Shown here: positions 1 to 11,428 of the stretch, one piece after another | How positions within the stretch are numbered: position 1 is the stretch's first letter | Layout: the number at the start of each line of letters is the position of its first letter | Assembly (NCBI RefSeq): GCF_004322705.1 | Contig: NZ_SIZZ01000002.1 | Span: 806,001-870,000, forward strand | Direction of reading: 5' to 3' | Origin: Dyella terrae | GTDB lineage: Bacteria; Pseudomonadota; Gammaproteobacteria; Xanthomonadales; Rhodanobacteraceae | DNA length: 64,000 nt | Translations under genes and position numbers: made by a program | The notes under the pieces: model-generated | Database searches by the model: none | What the model was told of the DNA's origin: nothing | Seen by the model: the letters and a program-made list of their open reading frames with translations, nothing else

Positions 1-3000
1 TGGACGTCCAGAAGGATGGCGCGCATTTCGCATTCGATGTGCGGGTGGATGCGCCTTCGTGGGTCAAGCTTCCCGGGGACGCGCGCGCGTGGCCGCAAGG
101 CGTAACCGTCGATGGCAAGCCTGTCGCCGTACTTGAGCGCGGCAACGAGCCGGCGATCTGGCTTGAGGCCGGCAGCTACGGGCTGCGTGGCGACCTGCCG
201 TGGACGACACGACCCACTGGCTTGCATGTTTCCGCGGACCTCGTGCTCGTGGACATGCGCATTGATGGCGCAGCGGTTACGCGTCTGGAGCGTCATGGAG
301 CCGTACTTACGCTCGGTGAGGCGGCTGCCACGCAGCGGCAGGCCGACGCCCTGAGCGTCCGCGTCTATCGCGGCGTATGGGACGGCCTCCCGGCGAACCT
401 CGAGACGCGCATCATCGTCAATGTGACAGGCAGCGCGCGCGAGCAGTGGCTCGGGCCCGTCCTGCCCAAGGGATTCGTCGCCACTAACATGGAAAGCAAT
501 TTGCCCGCGAGGCTCGAAAGCGACGGGCGCATGCGCGTTCAGCTTCGTCCCGGCGAATGGACCATACGGCTCGATGCGCGGAGTCTTGAACCACTTGGCA
601 AGATCGCGCTCTCGCTACCACCCGCGCCCTGGCCGCGTCAGGAAATATGGAGCTACGCGGCAGAATCCGATCGCAATTCGCACGCCGAAGGCGAGGGTGT
701 CGATCCGACGCAGTCAGGCGTGCCGAGCATCTTTAGCGATCTTCCGGCCTTCATGCTGGATCAGGACCACGGTCTGACCATCGACGCAGGCAGTCGCGCC
801 GGGGAAGGTGGTCGAAGCGATGACGTGCATCTTCACCACGACATCTGGTTGAGCTTTGACGGAGGGCATTACTCCGTCAGCGATCAACTGTGGGGCGCGC
901 TGTACCGAAGCCTGCGCCTGGATGTTGCTGCACCCTGGCAACTGCAGAGCGCTTCCGTGGGCGATACGCCCTTATTGATTACCCAGGGCGCTGATGGGCG
1001 TTCGGGTGTGGAAGTGCGTCAGTCCATCATCAATCTGAATTCGGGTCTCCAGATTCCGCGTGGCGGCTCACTTCCGGCGACCGGCTGGCAGTTGCCCTTG
1101 AGCAACGTCACCGCCCAGCTGCATCTGCCACCGGGATATCGGCTGATCGGTGCGCCCGGTACGGATGTATCGCCGGATTCCTGGGTGGCGCACTGGAGCC
1201 TGCTGGACTTGTTCGTGGTTGCGCTGATGACATTGCTCGCCGGTCGACTGCTCGGCTGGCGCTGGGCGGTGATTGCCGCCGTGTTCCTCGTGCTATCCCA
1301 GCACGAGTCAAATGCGCCGCGCTGGACCCTGGCCCTGGTGCTGGCGCTGTCAGTCCTGGCGCGGGCGTTGGGCGATGGGAAACTGCAGTCGATTTCCCGC
1401 GCGGTTGCCGGCGCCGTGCTGGTCCTGACGTTTCTCTGGACATTGCCGTTTGCAGCGTTGCAGTTGAAGTACGCGCTGCATCCGCAACTCGAAGTAGGTG
1501 GTGAATTGAGCACGCAGGCCGAGGCTGGATTGCCGCCGCCCCCGGGTCTGATGCCTGCTGTCGAAGAGGCGAGCACCAACGACATCCCGGCACCGCCGGC
1601 GCCACCGCCACCCGCTGCCCCCGCAACGATGGCACGTGACGGTTTCCTCACCGGCGGCTATGCAAGGACTAGCGGCGCCGCAGCGCCGGAGTCGCCCGAT
1701 GAAGAAAAGGCACAAAGCCTCGCAGGGTTGGCTGTGGTGGCACCGCATGCGCCCAGCGGCAACAAGCTGGCCAACGAGATCGGAAAGCGCAGCATCGTGC
1801 AGGCCGGAAACGGCAAGCCCGCATGGTTCAATGGTCCGAACTACCGCATGGCGTGGACCGGGCCCGTAACGAACGAGGAGTCCTTCAGGCTGGTGATTGC
1901 GCCTTCCTGGATGGTTCGCCTGCTTCGGGTACTGATGTTGGTGACTTTGGGTCTGTTGTTGGCCAATCTGACGCGTCTGCTCTGGAAGGCCATGCGCCCG
2001 ATGGGAGTCGCAGGCCTTCGGTTCGGTGCCGTCGCACTGATCTTTGCCTGCGCCCTGCCACACGTGGCACACGCACAGGCGGTGCCCGACCAGACAGTGC
2101 TGGATCAGCTGCGCACGCAATTGACACAGCCGCCCACGTGCGCGCCGAACTGCGCAAAACTCGCCGCTCTGCAGGTATCGGCCAATGCTGACCAGATCAC
2201 GCTCGATCTGGAGTATCACGCAGGTACTGCCGTGTCCGTTCCGCTGCCGCAGGTGCGCGACGCGCTTGCATTGCAGGACGTCGTGGTGGATGGCAAGTCA
2301 GCCTCTCTCAATCGCGACGCAGGTACTTCGGTTCGCGTGGATCGCGGCGTGCATCGCGTGACCGCGCGCTATCGAGCGTTCGGCAACGACGAGGCTACCC
2401 TGGAATTTCACCTTCGACCGGAACATGTCGGCTTCAGCGGACAGGGATGGAAGATGGACGGTGTCGAGCAGGGACGCGCACTGGGTAATACCTTGTCGCT
2501 GTCCCGCATTCAGTCCAGTGGCGATGGCAAGGAAGTCACCATTGGAACCCAGGTCTTTCCGTCCTACGTGCGTGTCGTTCGAACTTTGCTGCTCGGGCCG
2601 GAATGGACGATGGAAACCACGGTGGAGCGCATCGCGCCCAAGAGCGGTGGCTTCACGACCGGCATACCGCTGATTCCGGGCGAGCATCCGCTGGTCGACG
2701 AGTCCCGCGTGCACGATGGGCTTATCACCGCAACGTTCAGCGCACAACAATACGAGGTCACCTGGACCAGTCGCCTCGATCGCGCGGTGTCCATCGCTTT
2801 GACTGCGCCGGCGCTTGGCGAGCGCACTGAGACCTGGGATGTGCAAGCGTCGCCTTCATGGCACGTGGATGCGAAGGGTGTACCGGTGGAGATCGCGAAC
2901 GGCGCGCAGGTCTTTCACCCATTGCCGGGTGAAACATTGCAACTGGCCGTCAGCGAGCCAAAGGCCATCGACGGCGACAGCCTGGCCATCGATCACCTGC

Positions 3001-3926
3001 GCGTATACAGCGAGGTCGGTGACCGTGCGACCAGCGTGACGCTGGAGCTGACAGCGCGAAGTACCCGTGGTGGCGAGCACTTCCTGGCGCTGCCCAAGGG
3101 AGCCGAGTTGCTTGAGGTGGATCGCGACGACGATACGCTTAGTCTGGCCCTGCGCGACGACAAGCTCGGTCTTCCACTGTTGCCAGGTACGCATATCTAC
3201 ACGGTGAAGTTGAGGCTGGCGCAAGGCGTGTCTGGCATCGTGCGTACCATGCCGCTGGTGGTGGGTGCGCCCACCGCCAACTTGTCGCTGGAACTGGACC
3301 TGCCCAAGGATCGTTGGTTGCTCTGGGCATGGGGACCTTCGATGGGACCTGCCGTGTTGTACTGGTCCCAGTTGATCGTCTTGCTGATCGTTGCCTGGCT
3401 GCTTGGTCGATTTGCGCCCACGCCGCTTCGCTCCCATCACTGGTTGCTGCTTGGCCTGGGTTTCTCCGCGTTCGCGTGGAGCGCCTATGCCCTGGTCGTT
3501 GCCTGGTTGATCGTTTTCGGCTTGCGTCAGCGTTGCGACATGACTTCATTGCGTCGCTGGATGTTCAATCTGGCCCAGGTGCTCCTGGCCGTGCTGACGG
3601 TGGCGGCGCTTGTCGTGCTGGTCGGTGCGGTGCCGCAAGGGTTGCTGGGTGTTCCGGATATGCACGTCGAAGGCAACGCTATGTCCGGTGCGGACCTGGC
3701 CTGGTTCGCCGATCAGGCGCGTGACGCCGTGCCCCAGGGCGGCGTTTTCAGCGTGCCTCTATGGGTGTACAAGGTGGCCATGCTCGCCTGGGCCCTGTGG
3801 CTGGCCAATGCTTTGCTGGGATGGTTGCGCTGGGTGTTCCAGGCGTGGTCGCATGGCGGGTACTGGCGCAAGCGCGAGGCCAAGTCGACGCCACCGCCGC
3901 CACCGGAATCTGTCCCCCATGCCTGA
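1..3926 (+). CDS. Large multi-domain membrane protein, 5' end outside window
   Basis: The frame is open from base 3 with no stop, so the gene starts before the window; the GTG at 39 is only the first internal start-like codon. About 1,300 residues are visible. Counting from that GTG, hydrophobic segments lie near residues 385-420, 455-474, 626-648, 660-681 (signal-like, ending in AHA), 1108-1124, 1133-1160, 1174-1199 and 1244-1266, separated by large polar, beta-rich and probably periplasmic regions. A proline-rich stretch lies at about 500-535 and the C-terminus has a run of prolines. A VDGK-containing module near residue 24 seems to recur near residue 749, so the protein looks internally duplicated. 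I do not recognise the family and assign no function. The stop overlaps the prmC start by 8 bp, so the two are probably cotranscribed. Confidence 0.8.
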   Translation, partial: DVQKDGAHFAFDVRVDAPSWVKLPGDARAWPQGVTVDGKPVAVLERGNEPAIWLEAGSYGLRGDLPWTTRPTGLHVSADLVLVDMRIDGAAVTRLERHGAVLTLGEAAATQRQADALSVRVYRGVWDGLPANLETRIIVNVTGSAREQWLGPVLPKGFVATNMESNLPARLESDGRMRVQLRPGEWTIRLDARSLEPLGKIALSLPPAPWPRQEIWSYAAESDRNSHAEGEGVDPTQSGVPSIFSDLPAFMLDQDHGLTIDAGSRAGEGGRSDDVHLHHDIWLSFDGGHYSVSDQLWGALYRSLRLDVAAPWQLQSASVGDTPLLITQGADGRSGVEVRQSIINLNSGLQIPRGGSLPATGWQLPLSNVTAQLHLPPGYRLIGAPGTDVSPDSWVAHWSLLDLFVVALMTLLAGRLLGWRWAVIAAVFLVLSQHESNAPRWTLALVLALSVLARALGDGKLQSISRAVAGAVLVLTFLWTLPFAALQLKYALHPQLEVGGELSTQAEAGLPPPPGLMPAVEEASTNDIPAPPAPPPPAAPATMARDGFLTGGYARTSGAAAPESPDEEKAQSLAGLAVVAPHAPSGNKLANEIGKRSIVQAGNGKPAWFNGPNYRMAWTGPVTNEESFRLVIAPSWMVRLLRVLMLVTLGLLLANLTRLLWKAMRPMGVAGLRFGAVALIFACALPHVAHAQAVPDQTVLDQLRTQLTQPPTCAPNCAKLAALQVSANADQITLDLEYHAGTAVSVPLPQVRDALALQDVVVDGKSASLNRDAGTSVRVDRGVHRVTARYRAFGNDEATLEFHLRPEHVGFSGQGWKMDGVEQGRALGNTLSLSRIQSSGDGKEVTIGTQVFPSYVRVVRTLLLGPEWTMETTVERIAPKSGGFTTGIPLIPGEHPLVDESRVHDGLITATFSAQQYEVTWTSRLDRAVSIALTAPALGERTETWDVQASPSWHVDAKGVPVEIANGAQVFHPLPGETLQLAVSEPKAIDGDSLAIDHLRVYSEVGDRATSVTLELTARSTRGGEHFLALPKGAELLEVDRDDDTLSLALRDDKLGLPLLPGTHIYTVKLRLAQGVSGIVRTMPLVVGAPTANLSLELDLPKDRWLLWAWGPSMGPAVLYWSQLIVLLIVAWLLGRFAPTPLRSHHWLLLGLGFSAFAWSAYALVVAWLIVFGLRQRCDMTSLRRWMFNLAQVLLAVLTVAALVVLVGAVPQGLLGVPDMHVEGNAMSGADLAWFADQARDAVPQGGVFSVPLWVYKVAMLAWALWLANALLGWLRWVFQAWSHGGYWRKREAKSTPPPPPESVPHA

Positions 3927-4746
3927 TATACGACAAGCGCTCGCCGAGGCCACCCGAAGGCTCGGCGAGCGCGTGGATGCTGAACTGCTGTTGCTGCACG
4001 TGGTGGGCAAGCCACGCAGCTGGTTGATTGCGCACGATACGGATGTACTCGACGATGCAACGAGCGCGGCTCTTGATGCCCTGATCGAGCGTCGTGCGGG
4101 CGGTGAGCCGGTGGCTTACATCACCGGCCGTCGTGGGTTCTGGAAGTTCGATTTGCAGGTGTCGCCCGCGACGCTGATCCCGCGTCCGGAAACCGAGCTG
4201 CTGGTTGAGTTGGCGCTCGAGCGGTTGCCGAAGGGTGCCGTGACGAACGTGCTGGATCTTGGCACCGGCAGCGGCGCCATTGCATTGGCGATTGCGCATG
4301 AGCGCCAGCGTGCGCGCGTGACGGCGGTGGACATCAGCGGTGCCGCGCTTGAAGTTGCGACGCGCAACGCGGTGGAACTCGGTGTGCGCAACATCTGTTT
4401 CGCACAGGGCAGCTGGTTCGAGCCGGTGCTTGGCGAGCCCATGGACCTCATCGTTTCCAACCCGCCTTACATCGAAGCGGCGGATCCGCATCTGATACAG
4501 GGCGATCTGCGTTTCGAGCCTGCCAACGCGTTGGCCTCCGGCACCGATGGCCTCGATGCCATCCGCGAACTGATCAGCAAGGCCCCGGGTTATCTGCGCC
4601 CTGGAAAGTGGCTGCTGATGGAGCACGGCTGGAATCAGGGGCCGGATATTCGACAGTTGTTGCGTGACGCGGGTTACGAGGACGTCGCTACGTATCGCGA
4701 TCTCGAAGGGCGCGATCGCGTTTCGGGCGGGCGCAGTCCGGGCTGA
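3919..4746 (+). CDS. prmC: Peptide chain release factor N5-glutamine methyltransferase PrmC
   Basis: 275 residues. This SAM-dependent enzyme methylates the glutamine of the GGQ motif in release factors RF1 and RF2. The N-terminal helical release-factor-binding part is followed by a Rossmann methyltransferase domain with the SAM-binding motif VLDLGTGSGAIALA near residues 112-125 and the hallmark NPPY motif at 181-184, which positions the substrate glutamine. Length is normal for the family. The ATG at 3919 lies within the last codons of the upstream membrane-protein gene (8 bp overlap), which suggests translational coupling. In many proteobacteria prmC sits beside prfA; here it does not, at least on the visible side. 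A strong bidirectional hairpin follows the stop. Confidence 0.95.
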   Translation: MPDIRQALAEATRRLGERVDAELLLLHVVGKPRSWLIAHDTDVLDDATSAALDALIERRAGGEPVAYITGRRGFWKFDLQVSPATLIPRPETELLVELALERLPKGAVTNVLDLGTGSGAIALAIAHERQRARVTAVDISGAALEVATRNAVELGVRNICFAQGSWFEPVLGEPMDLIVSNPPYIEAADPHLIQGDLRFEPANALASGTDGLDAIRELISKAPGYLRPGKWLLMEHGWNQGPDIRQLLRDAGYEDVATYRDLEGRDRVSGGRSPG

Positions 4747-4752
4747 TCGCGC

Positions 4753-4783
4753 AAAAAAAACCCGCCAGACGGCGGGCTTTTCT
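4753..4783. terminator. Bidirectional intrinsic terminator between prmC and dxs
   Basis: A run of eight A precedes a CCCGCC-AGAC-GGCGGG hairpin followed by CTTTTCT. The two convergent genes prmC and dxs end on either side of it, so it can serve both strands; the A-run gives the U-tract for the dxs transcript. Confidence 0.85.
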
Positions 4784-4803
4784 CATGGGGAGCTTTCGCC
4801 CCT

Positions 4804-6696
4804 TTAGCTGACGCTGGTCACCGCGGCATTCACCAGCTGCGGAAAGCGTGCGCGAATCGCGTTGCGGATGCCGGGCAGGTCGAGGCCCGCCATCGACAGC
4901 ACTTCCTCACGCGAACCGTGTTCGAGGTACACGTCAGGCAGACCCAGGTGCAGGATCGGCAAGGCGATGCCATGTGCGGCCAGACACTCGGCGACGGCCG
5001 AACCCGCGCCACCGGCCACGGCGTTGTCTTCCAGCGTGACGAAGGCTTCGTGCGTGCGCGCCAGTTCGAGGATCATCGCTTCGTCGAGCGGTTTGACGAA
5101 GCGCATGTTGACCAGAGTGGCGTCCACTTCCGCAGCAATTTCGGACGCAGGTGCCAGCATCGCGCCGAAGCTCAGTAGCGCCAAACGACGACCGCGACGG
5201 CGCATCTCGGCCTTGCCGATCGGTAGCGTCTCCAGTTCCTTCTGCAACGGCACGCCTGGGCCGGTACCGCGCGGATAGCGCACGGCGGCGGGGCCCGGGT
5301 AATCGAAGCCCGTGCTCAGCATCATGCGGCATTCGTTTTCGTCCGCCGGCGCCATGATCACCATGTTCGGCAGGCAGCGCAGGAAGGACAGATCGAAGCT
5401 GCCGGCATGCGTTGCGCCGTCGGGGCCCACGACACCGGCGCGATCGATCGCGAAGGTGACGTCGAGGTTCTGCAGGGCCACGTCGTGGATGGCCTGGTCG
5501 TAAGCGCGCTGCAGGAAGGTGGAATAGATCGCCACCACCGGCTTGGCGCCTTCGCAGGCCATGCCGGCCGCCAGCGTCACCGCATGCTGCTCGGCGATCG
5601 CAACGTCGAAGTAGCGCTGCGGGTATTCCTTGGAGAAACGCACGAGACCCGAACCTTCACGCATGGCCGGCGTGATGCCCAGCAGGCGCTCATCGGCGGC
5701 CGCCTGATCGCACAGCCAGTCGCTGAAAATATCGGTGTAGGTCTGCTTGGCGGGGCCACTCTTTTTCACGAGACCGGCCTGCGGATCGAACGGACCCACG
5801 GCGTGGTATTCGATCTGCGCCTGCTCGGCGGGAGCGTAACCCTTGCCCTTGGTGGTGATCACGTGCAGCAGCTGCGGGCCGGGCAGGTCCTTGACCGTGC
5901 GCAGGGCGGCGAGCAGTTGCGGGATGTTGTGGCCGTCGATGGGACCGGTGTAGTGGAAACCCAGTTCCTCGAACAGCGTGCTGGGCACGAACATGCCCTT
6001 GGCGTGCTCCTCCCAGCGCTTGAAGAAGCGGCCGAAGAACGACTGCTTCGGAATGGCGCGCTTGGCGCGCTCGCGCCACTGGTTGAGCGTGCGGCTGGAC
6101 ATCGCGCGCGCGGCCATCTTGGTCAGCGCGCCGACATTTTCGCTGATCGACATGCCGTTGTCGTTGAACACGACCAGCATGTTTGGCTCGACATCGCCGC
6201 CGTGATTGAGTGCTTCGAAGGCCATGCCGGCGGTCATCGCGCCGTCGCCGATGACGGCCACGAACTTGCGTGGATCACCCTTGCGCTGCGCGGCGATCGC
6301 CATACCCAGTGCGGCTGAGATCGAGGTGGACGAATGGCCCACGCCGAACGTGTCGTACTCGCTTTCCTCGCGACGCGGGAAGGGGGCCAGGCCGTCCTTC
6401 TTCTTGATCGTGGTGATGCGATCGCGGCGGCCAGTGAGAATCTTGTGGGGGTAGCACTGGTGGCCGACGTCCCAGACCAGGCGGTCCGTGGGTGTGTCGA
6501 ACACATGGTGCAGGGCCACGGTCAGTTCCACCACGCCCAGTCCCGCGCCGAAATGGCCGCCGGAGCTGGCTACCGCTTCGATCAGGTACTGGCGCAACTC
6601 ATCCGCGACGGCGGGAAGCTCGTCGTCGGGTACGCGGCGCAGATCGGCCGGCGTTTCGATGGGCGCCAGGTGGGGGAATCGGGACAGATCGTTCAT
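4804..6696 (-). CDS. dxs: 1-deoxy-D-xylulose-5-phosphate synthase
   Basis: 630 residues. Condenses pyruvate and glyceraldehyde 3-phosphate, with thiamine diphosphate, to DXP, the first step of the MEP isoprenoid pathway and a precursor for thiamine and pyridoxal. The protein carries the N-terminal SGGHFG histidine (H48), the TPP/Mg motif [14 protein letters not shown] followed by NDNGMSIS, the catalytic glutamate in AIAEQHAV, and the [13 protein letters not shown] segment of the pyrimidine domain. The frame is open for 46 codons upstream of the ATG at 6696, but that extension is Arg/Pro-rich and unlike the family, whereas [10 protein letters not shown] gives the usual length. It is divergent from the iron-permease-family gene across 184 bp and convergent with prmC. 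Confidence 0.96.
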   Translation of the reverse strand: MNDLSRFPHLAPIETPADLRRVPDDELPAVADELRQYLIEAVASSGGHFGAGLGVVELTVALHHVFDTPTDRLVWDVGHQCYPHKILTGRRDRITTIKKKDGLAPFPRREESEYDTFGVGHSSTSISAALGMAIAAQRKGDPRKFVAVIGDGAMTAGMAFEALNHGGDVEPNMLVVFNDNGMSISENVGALTKMAARAMSSRTLNQWRERAKRAIPKQSFFGRFFKRWEEHAKGMFVPSTLFEELGFHYTGPIDGHNIPQLLAALRTVKDLPGPQLLHVITTKGKGYAPAEQAQIEYHAVGPFDPQAGLVKKSGPAKQTYTDIFSDWLCDQAAADERLLGITPAMREGSGLVRFSKEYPQRYFDVAIAEQHAVTLAAGMACEGAKPVVAIYSTFLQRAYDQAIHDVALQNLDVTFAIDRAGVVGPDGATHAGSFDLSFLRCLPNMVIMAPADENECRMMLSTGFDYPGPAAVRYPRGTGPGVPLQKELETLPIGKAEMRRRGRRLALLSFGAMLAPASEIAAEVDATLVNMRFVKPLDEAMILELARTHEAFVTLEDNAVAGGAGSAVAECLAAHGIALPILHLGLPDVYLEHGSREEVLSMAGLDLPGIRNAIRARFPQLVNAAVTSVS

Positions 6697-6880
6697 CTGC
6701 GTATTGTCTGGCGGGTGGCGGGGCGGAGCAAGGGCGGCGATGTGGAGCGGACGGGACGACGCGCTTCGTCTCGGGCCGGATGAGCGCCTGCTGACTGGTT
6801 CCGGCGGCCTTGGCGCTGCCGATACGTTTCGCATACAGAGGCGGCGTTAAGGCTGGGAAGGATGTCACGAGGAGTCTCCC

Positions 6881-7321
6881 ATGGGTTCCCAGCGCTCCCT
6901 GTTCCGCCGCTTCGCCGAGGCGACGGCCCGCTACGCGGGCAAGCCGGCTGCCTTTATGTGCGCCAGCCTGCTGGTGATTGTGTGGGCGTCGACCGGGCCC
7001 ATGTTCCATTTCGGCGATACCTGGCAGCTGGTGATCAACACCGGCACGACCATCATCACCTTCCTCATGGTGTTCCTGATCCAGAACACGCAGAACCGCG
7101 ATACGGCGGCCCTTCAGATCAAGCTCGATGAGCTGATATGCAGCAGCGATGCCCATAACGCCTTGTTGAACCTGGAAGAACTGGATGACCAGCGGCTGGA
7201 GCGCATCCGCAATCACTACATCAGGCTGGCGGAGCAGGCGCGCCAGGATCTGGCGCAGTTCGAGGAGCGGGTGGAGAAGCGTGCGGCCCCGAAGTCGAGA
7301 GACCCGGAAAACGCGAGCTGA
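6881..7321 (+). CDS. Low-affinity iron permease family small membrane protein
   Basis: 146 residues. Two hydrophobic segments (about residues 23-42 and 48-66) are followed by QNTQNRDTAALQIKLDEL, the conserved post-membrane stretch of this family (Pfam low-affinity iron permease), and then a charged, helical cytoplasmic tail. Despite the family name, which comes from yeast Fet4, transport of iron by the short bacterial members is not well established; the predicted topology is two membrane helices only. GAGGAG lies upstream of the ATG. It is divergent from dxs and convergent with the HNH endonuclease gene 12 bp away. Confidence 0.85.
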   Translation: MGSQRSLFRRFAEATARYAGKPAAFMCASLLVIVWASTGPMFHFGDTWQLVINTGTTIITFLMVFLIQNTQNRDTAALQIKLDELICSSDAHNALLNLEELDDQRLERIRNHYIRLAEQARQDLAQFEERVEKRAAPKSRDPENAS

Positions 7322-7333
7322 GCGCGACGCGCC

Positions 7334-7936
7334 TCAGCTCATGATGGCGCGACGGTCGCGCGGCAGGTGGCTTACCAGGAACTCCATCTGGTCGGCCAGG
7401 ATGTTGCGGTTCGACAAGATCAGGTGCTCCACCCAGCTGGGGCGGTAGGGCACGGCCAGCAGGGGCATGTTGGCCTGCTGCGGGGTGCGGTTGCTTTTCT
7501 TCAGGTTGCAGGCGAGGCAGGCACTGACCACGTTTTCCCATTCGTCCTTGCCGCGCTTGGAGATGGGCAGGACGTGGTCACGGGTCAGTTCACCCCGGCT
7601 GAAATGGTCGCCGCAATACAGGCACAGAAAGCGGTCGCGGGCGAACAGGGCGGTGTTGGTCAGGGCCGGGGCCGGGTCGATCGCGTGGTCGCGGCAGTGG
7701 CCGGTGCTGGCGATGATCGGGTGAAGCTGGAGCTGGCTCTGCACGCCGAGGGTGCGGTTGTGGCCGCCGTGGACGGTCAGGCAGGGGTCACCGAGCGTCC
7801 AGGCCACGGCCTCGCGGACGTACAGGCATACGGCGTCCTGCCAACTGATCCAGTCAAGGATGCGGCCAGCGGCATCCAGGGACAGCACGCGGGTCGAATG
7901 AAGATCGGCGACCCGGTTTGAAGCTTCCATCAGCAT
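7334..7936 (-). CDS. HNH endonuclease family protein
   Basis: 200 residues. The C-terminal half holds a compact HNH module: CLYCG, then TRDHVLPISKRGKDEWENVV and CLACNLKK, giving a DH/N/N core with two CxxC zinc pairs. The N-terminal 100 residues are conserved in relatives, but I cannot name a function for them. The frame is open for 35 more codons upstream, but the ATG at 7936 is preceded by GAAGGAA at good spacing and gives the expected length. Such stand-alone HNH proteins are common in Xanthomonadales; no toxin, intron or phage gene is adjacent, so its DNA target and biological role are unknown. Confidence 0.85.
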   Translation of the reverse strand: MLMEASNRVADLHSTRVLSLDAAGRILDWISWQDAVCLYVREAVAWTLGDPCLTVHGGHNRTLGVQSQLQLHPIIASTGHCRDHAIDPAPALTNTALFARDRFLCLYCGDHFSRGELTRDHVLPISKRGKDEWENVVSACLACNLKKSNRTPQQANMPLLAVPYRPSWVEHLILSNRNILADQMEFLVSHLPRDRRAIMS

Positions 7937-8060
7937 GCAATTTCCTTCGCGGAAGAATTGGCGTTCAGACGGTGCAACGGTGCTCGGATTTGGCCCAGCA
8001 TAGTCCAAATTCGTTTCAGAACGCGTGCAAATGCTTGTCAAACCTGAAAGTTGGGGTGGA

Positions 8061-8089
8061 TTCCGCAGGCGGCCCGGCGCTGATATAGT
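8061..8089 (+). promoter_or_regulatory. Candidate sigma70 promoter for the SapC gene
   Basis: TATAGT at 8084-8089 is a good -10 hexamer. TTCCGC at 8061-8066 would be a weak -35 with a 17 bp spacer. A start near 8096 would leave a GC-rich leader of about 80 nt, ending in AGAGGTAAGTAAC before the GTG start. The leader contains matching GCCGGG and CCCGGC arms that could fold. Confidence 0.45.
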
Positions 8090-8174
8090 GACCGTTCATC
8101 TGTAGACCCGACGCCGGGTTTGGGAGGGGAAGCCTGGGTGGCGACCCCGGCACGGCGGGGCAGAGGTAAGTAAC

Positions 8175-8927
8175 GTGGCTGAAGTTCTTTTCTACGAGCG
8201 CCCTGTGCCGCTCAACCGTACCGAACACAAGGATCTGCGCCTCAAGGGCATTCCGAGCCTGAGTTTCGCGGCGAAGGTCCACTCCGTTCCGCTGACCGGC
8301 GTCGAGTTCCCGGCCGCCGCGCGTGACCTGCCGATCCTGTTCGCTGGCTCCAGCATGCAGGAAGCCGGCCCGATGGCCCTGCTGGGCCTGCGCCAGGACG
8401 AAAACCTGTTCGTCGATGCCGACGGTCAGTGGGCGCCGAACATCTACGTGCCGGCCTTCGTGCGCCGCTATCCGTTCGTGCTGGCTGAAAAGCCCGCCGA
8501 CCAGGAAGGCGACGATTTCACCGTGTTCCTCGATGAAGCCTACGAAGGCTTCGGTCAGGAAGACGGCGAGCGCCTGTTCAAGGAAGACGGCACCGACAGC
8601 GAGATGCTGGCCAACGCCGTGAACTTCCTCGGCGAATTCCAGAACCACGTCGGTCGTACTCAGTGGTTCATGGAACAGATCCGCAAGCACGACCTGCTCG
8701 AGCCGCGCAACATCCGCCTCGAGAAGGACGGCAAGGTCATCAATCTCAATGGCCTGTACGTCATCAGTGAAGAGAAGCTGCGCAAGCTGGACGAAAAGAC
8801 CTCGCTGGAATTCCTGCGCGAGGGCGTGTTCGGCTGGATCTACGCGCACCTGCTGTCGCTGGCCAACATCGATCGCGTGGCCCAGCGTCTGGACACGCGC
8901 GAGTCGGCTGTCGCGACCAAGAACTGA
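8175..8927 (+). CDS. SapC family protein
   Basis: 250 residues, GTG start with AGAGG eight bases upstream. The whole length matches the SapC family, named after a Campylobacter S-layer-associated protein: the opening FYERPVPLNRTEHKDLRL, the central LFAGSSMQEAGPMALLGLR and the C-terminal helical region are typical. No signal peptide or membrane segment is present, so it is predicted to be cytoplasmic. In Xanthomonadales such genes often lie near TonB-dependent receptors, but none is seen here. It has its own promoter candidate and a strong terminator, so it is probably monocistronic. Molecular function is unknown. Confidence 0.9.
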   Translation: MAEVLFYERPVPLNRTEHKDLRLKGIPSLSFAAKVHSVPLTGVEFPAAARDLPILFAGSSMQEAGPMALLGLRQDENLFVDADGQWAPNIYVPAFVRRYPFVLAEKPADQEGDDFTVFLDEAYEGFGQEDGERLFKEDGTDSEMLANAVNFLGEFQNHVGRTQWFMEQIRKHDLLEPRNIRLEKDGKVINLNGLYVISEEKLRKLDEKTSLEFLREGVFGWIYAHLLSLANIDRVAQRLDTRESAVATKN

Positions 8928-8971
8928 TCCCGCCGATGCGCCGTTTTCGTGGCGCATGATCCGGATCGACG

Positions 8972-9003
8972 AAAAAGGACGGCATGCGTGCCGTCCTTTT
9001 TTT
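8972..9003. terminator. Bidirectional intrinsic terminator after the SapC gene
   Basis: A hairpin with a GGACGGCA/TGCCGTCC stem and TGCG loop, flanked by AAAAA on the left and a T-run of seven on the right. It separates the convergent SapC and GNAT genes and can stop transcription from both sides. Confidence 0.92.
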
Positions 9004-9012
9004 GCGCGTCAT

Positions 9013-9486
9013 TCAGCGAACGGGCTTGGCCATGCGCACCAGGTCGGTGCCGTAGCCCAGCTTTTCGTAGAGCTCGCGCGCGCGTTCATTGCCGGGAAAG
9101 ACGGCCAGCGTCAGCAGGTAACAGCGATGCTCACGTGCCCAGTTCTCGGCATGATCCATCAGTGCGCGCCCGACGCCACGGCCTTCGTGCGACTTGGCGA
9201 CGCCGAGGTCGTTGACGTGGCAATTGCTCTTGCCCGTGAAGTAGTCCTGCGTCTTCTGCAAATGGATAAAGCCGACGGTGTCGCCCTCTTCATCTTCGGC
9301 AACGAACAGGTAGCTGTTGGCCGGTTCGTCATCCAGATGCCGGACCAGGTCGCGACGAATCCCGTCGATGCATTCGACGCGTTTGCGCCATGCAGGCAGC
9401 GGGAATTCGGCGAAGCGGGGCGTGAGGCCGAGGATGAAATCGTCGTCATCTTCGGCGAGGCGGATAAGAAACGTAGTGTCGCTCAT
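9013..9486 (-). CDS. GNAT family N-acetyltransferase
   Basis: 157 residues. The acetyl-CoA-binding motif A is visible as VAKSHEGRGVGRALMDHAEN (about residues 95-114), followed by the motif B region ALYEKLGY-like stretch (RARELYEKLGYGTDL). The N-terminal part, with many acidic residues (AEDDDDFI), would form the substrate pocket. Substrate cannot be told from sequence; no partner gene is adjacent. The gene is flanked by terminators at both ends, so it is probably transcribed alone from the short gap downstream of the acyl-CoA dehydrogenase. Confidence 0.88.
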   Translation of the reverse strand: MSDTTFLIRLAEDDDDFILGLTPRFAEFPLPAWRKRVECIDGIRRDLVRHLDDEPANSYLFVAEDEEGDTVGFIHLQKTQDYFTGKSNCHVNDLGVAKSHEGRGVGRALMDHAENWAREHRCYLLTLAVFPGNERARELYEKLGYGTDLVRMAKPVR

Positions 9487-9561
9487 GCGCTTGGGACGTC
9501 GGTGGGGGGCCTGAGGCGGGTTCTACACCCGGTGGCGTGGCCGGGGGAAGTCCCGCCCAAC

Positions 9562-9589
9562 AAAAAGCCCGGCTTGCGCCGGGCTTTTT
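9562..9589. terminator. Intrinsic terminator of the acyl-CoA dehydrogenase operon
   Basis: AAAAAGCCCGGC and GCCGGGCTTTTT form a near-perfect palindromic hairpin with a 4-nt loop and U-tracts on both strands. On the minus strand it ends the acyl-CoA dehydrogenase transcript before the GNAT gene. Confidence 0.92.
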
Positions 9590-9610
9590 GCTCGCGTCCG
9601 GTAAGGACGA

Positions 9611-11386
<1,776 letters not shown>

Positions 11387-11428
11387 GGCGAAGTTCCTGC
11401 GTGAGTTAAAGGGTGGCGGCGCGTTGAC

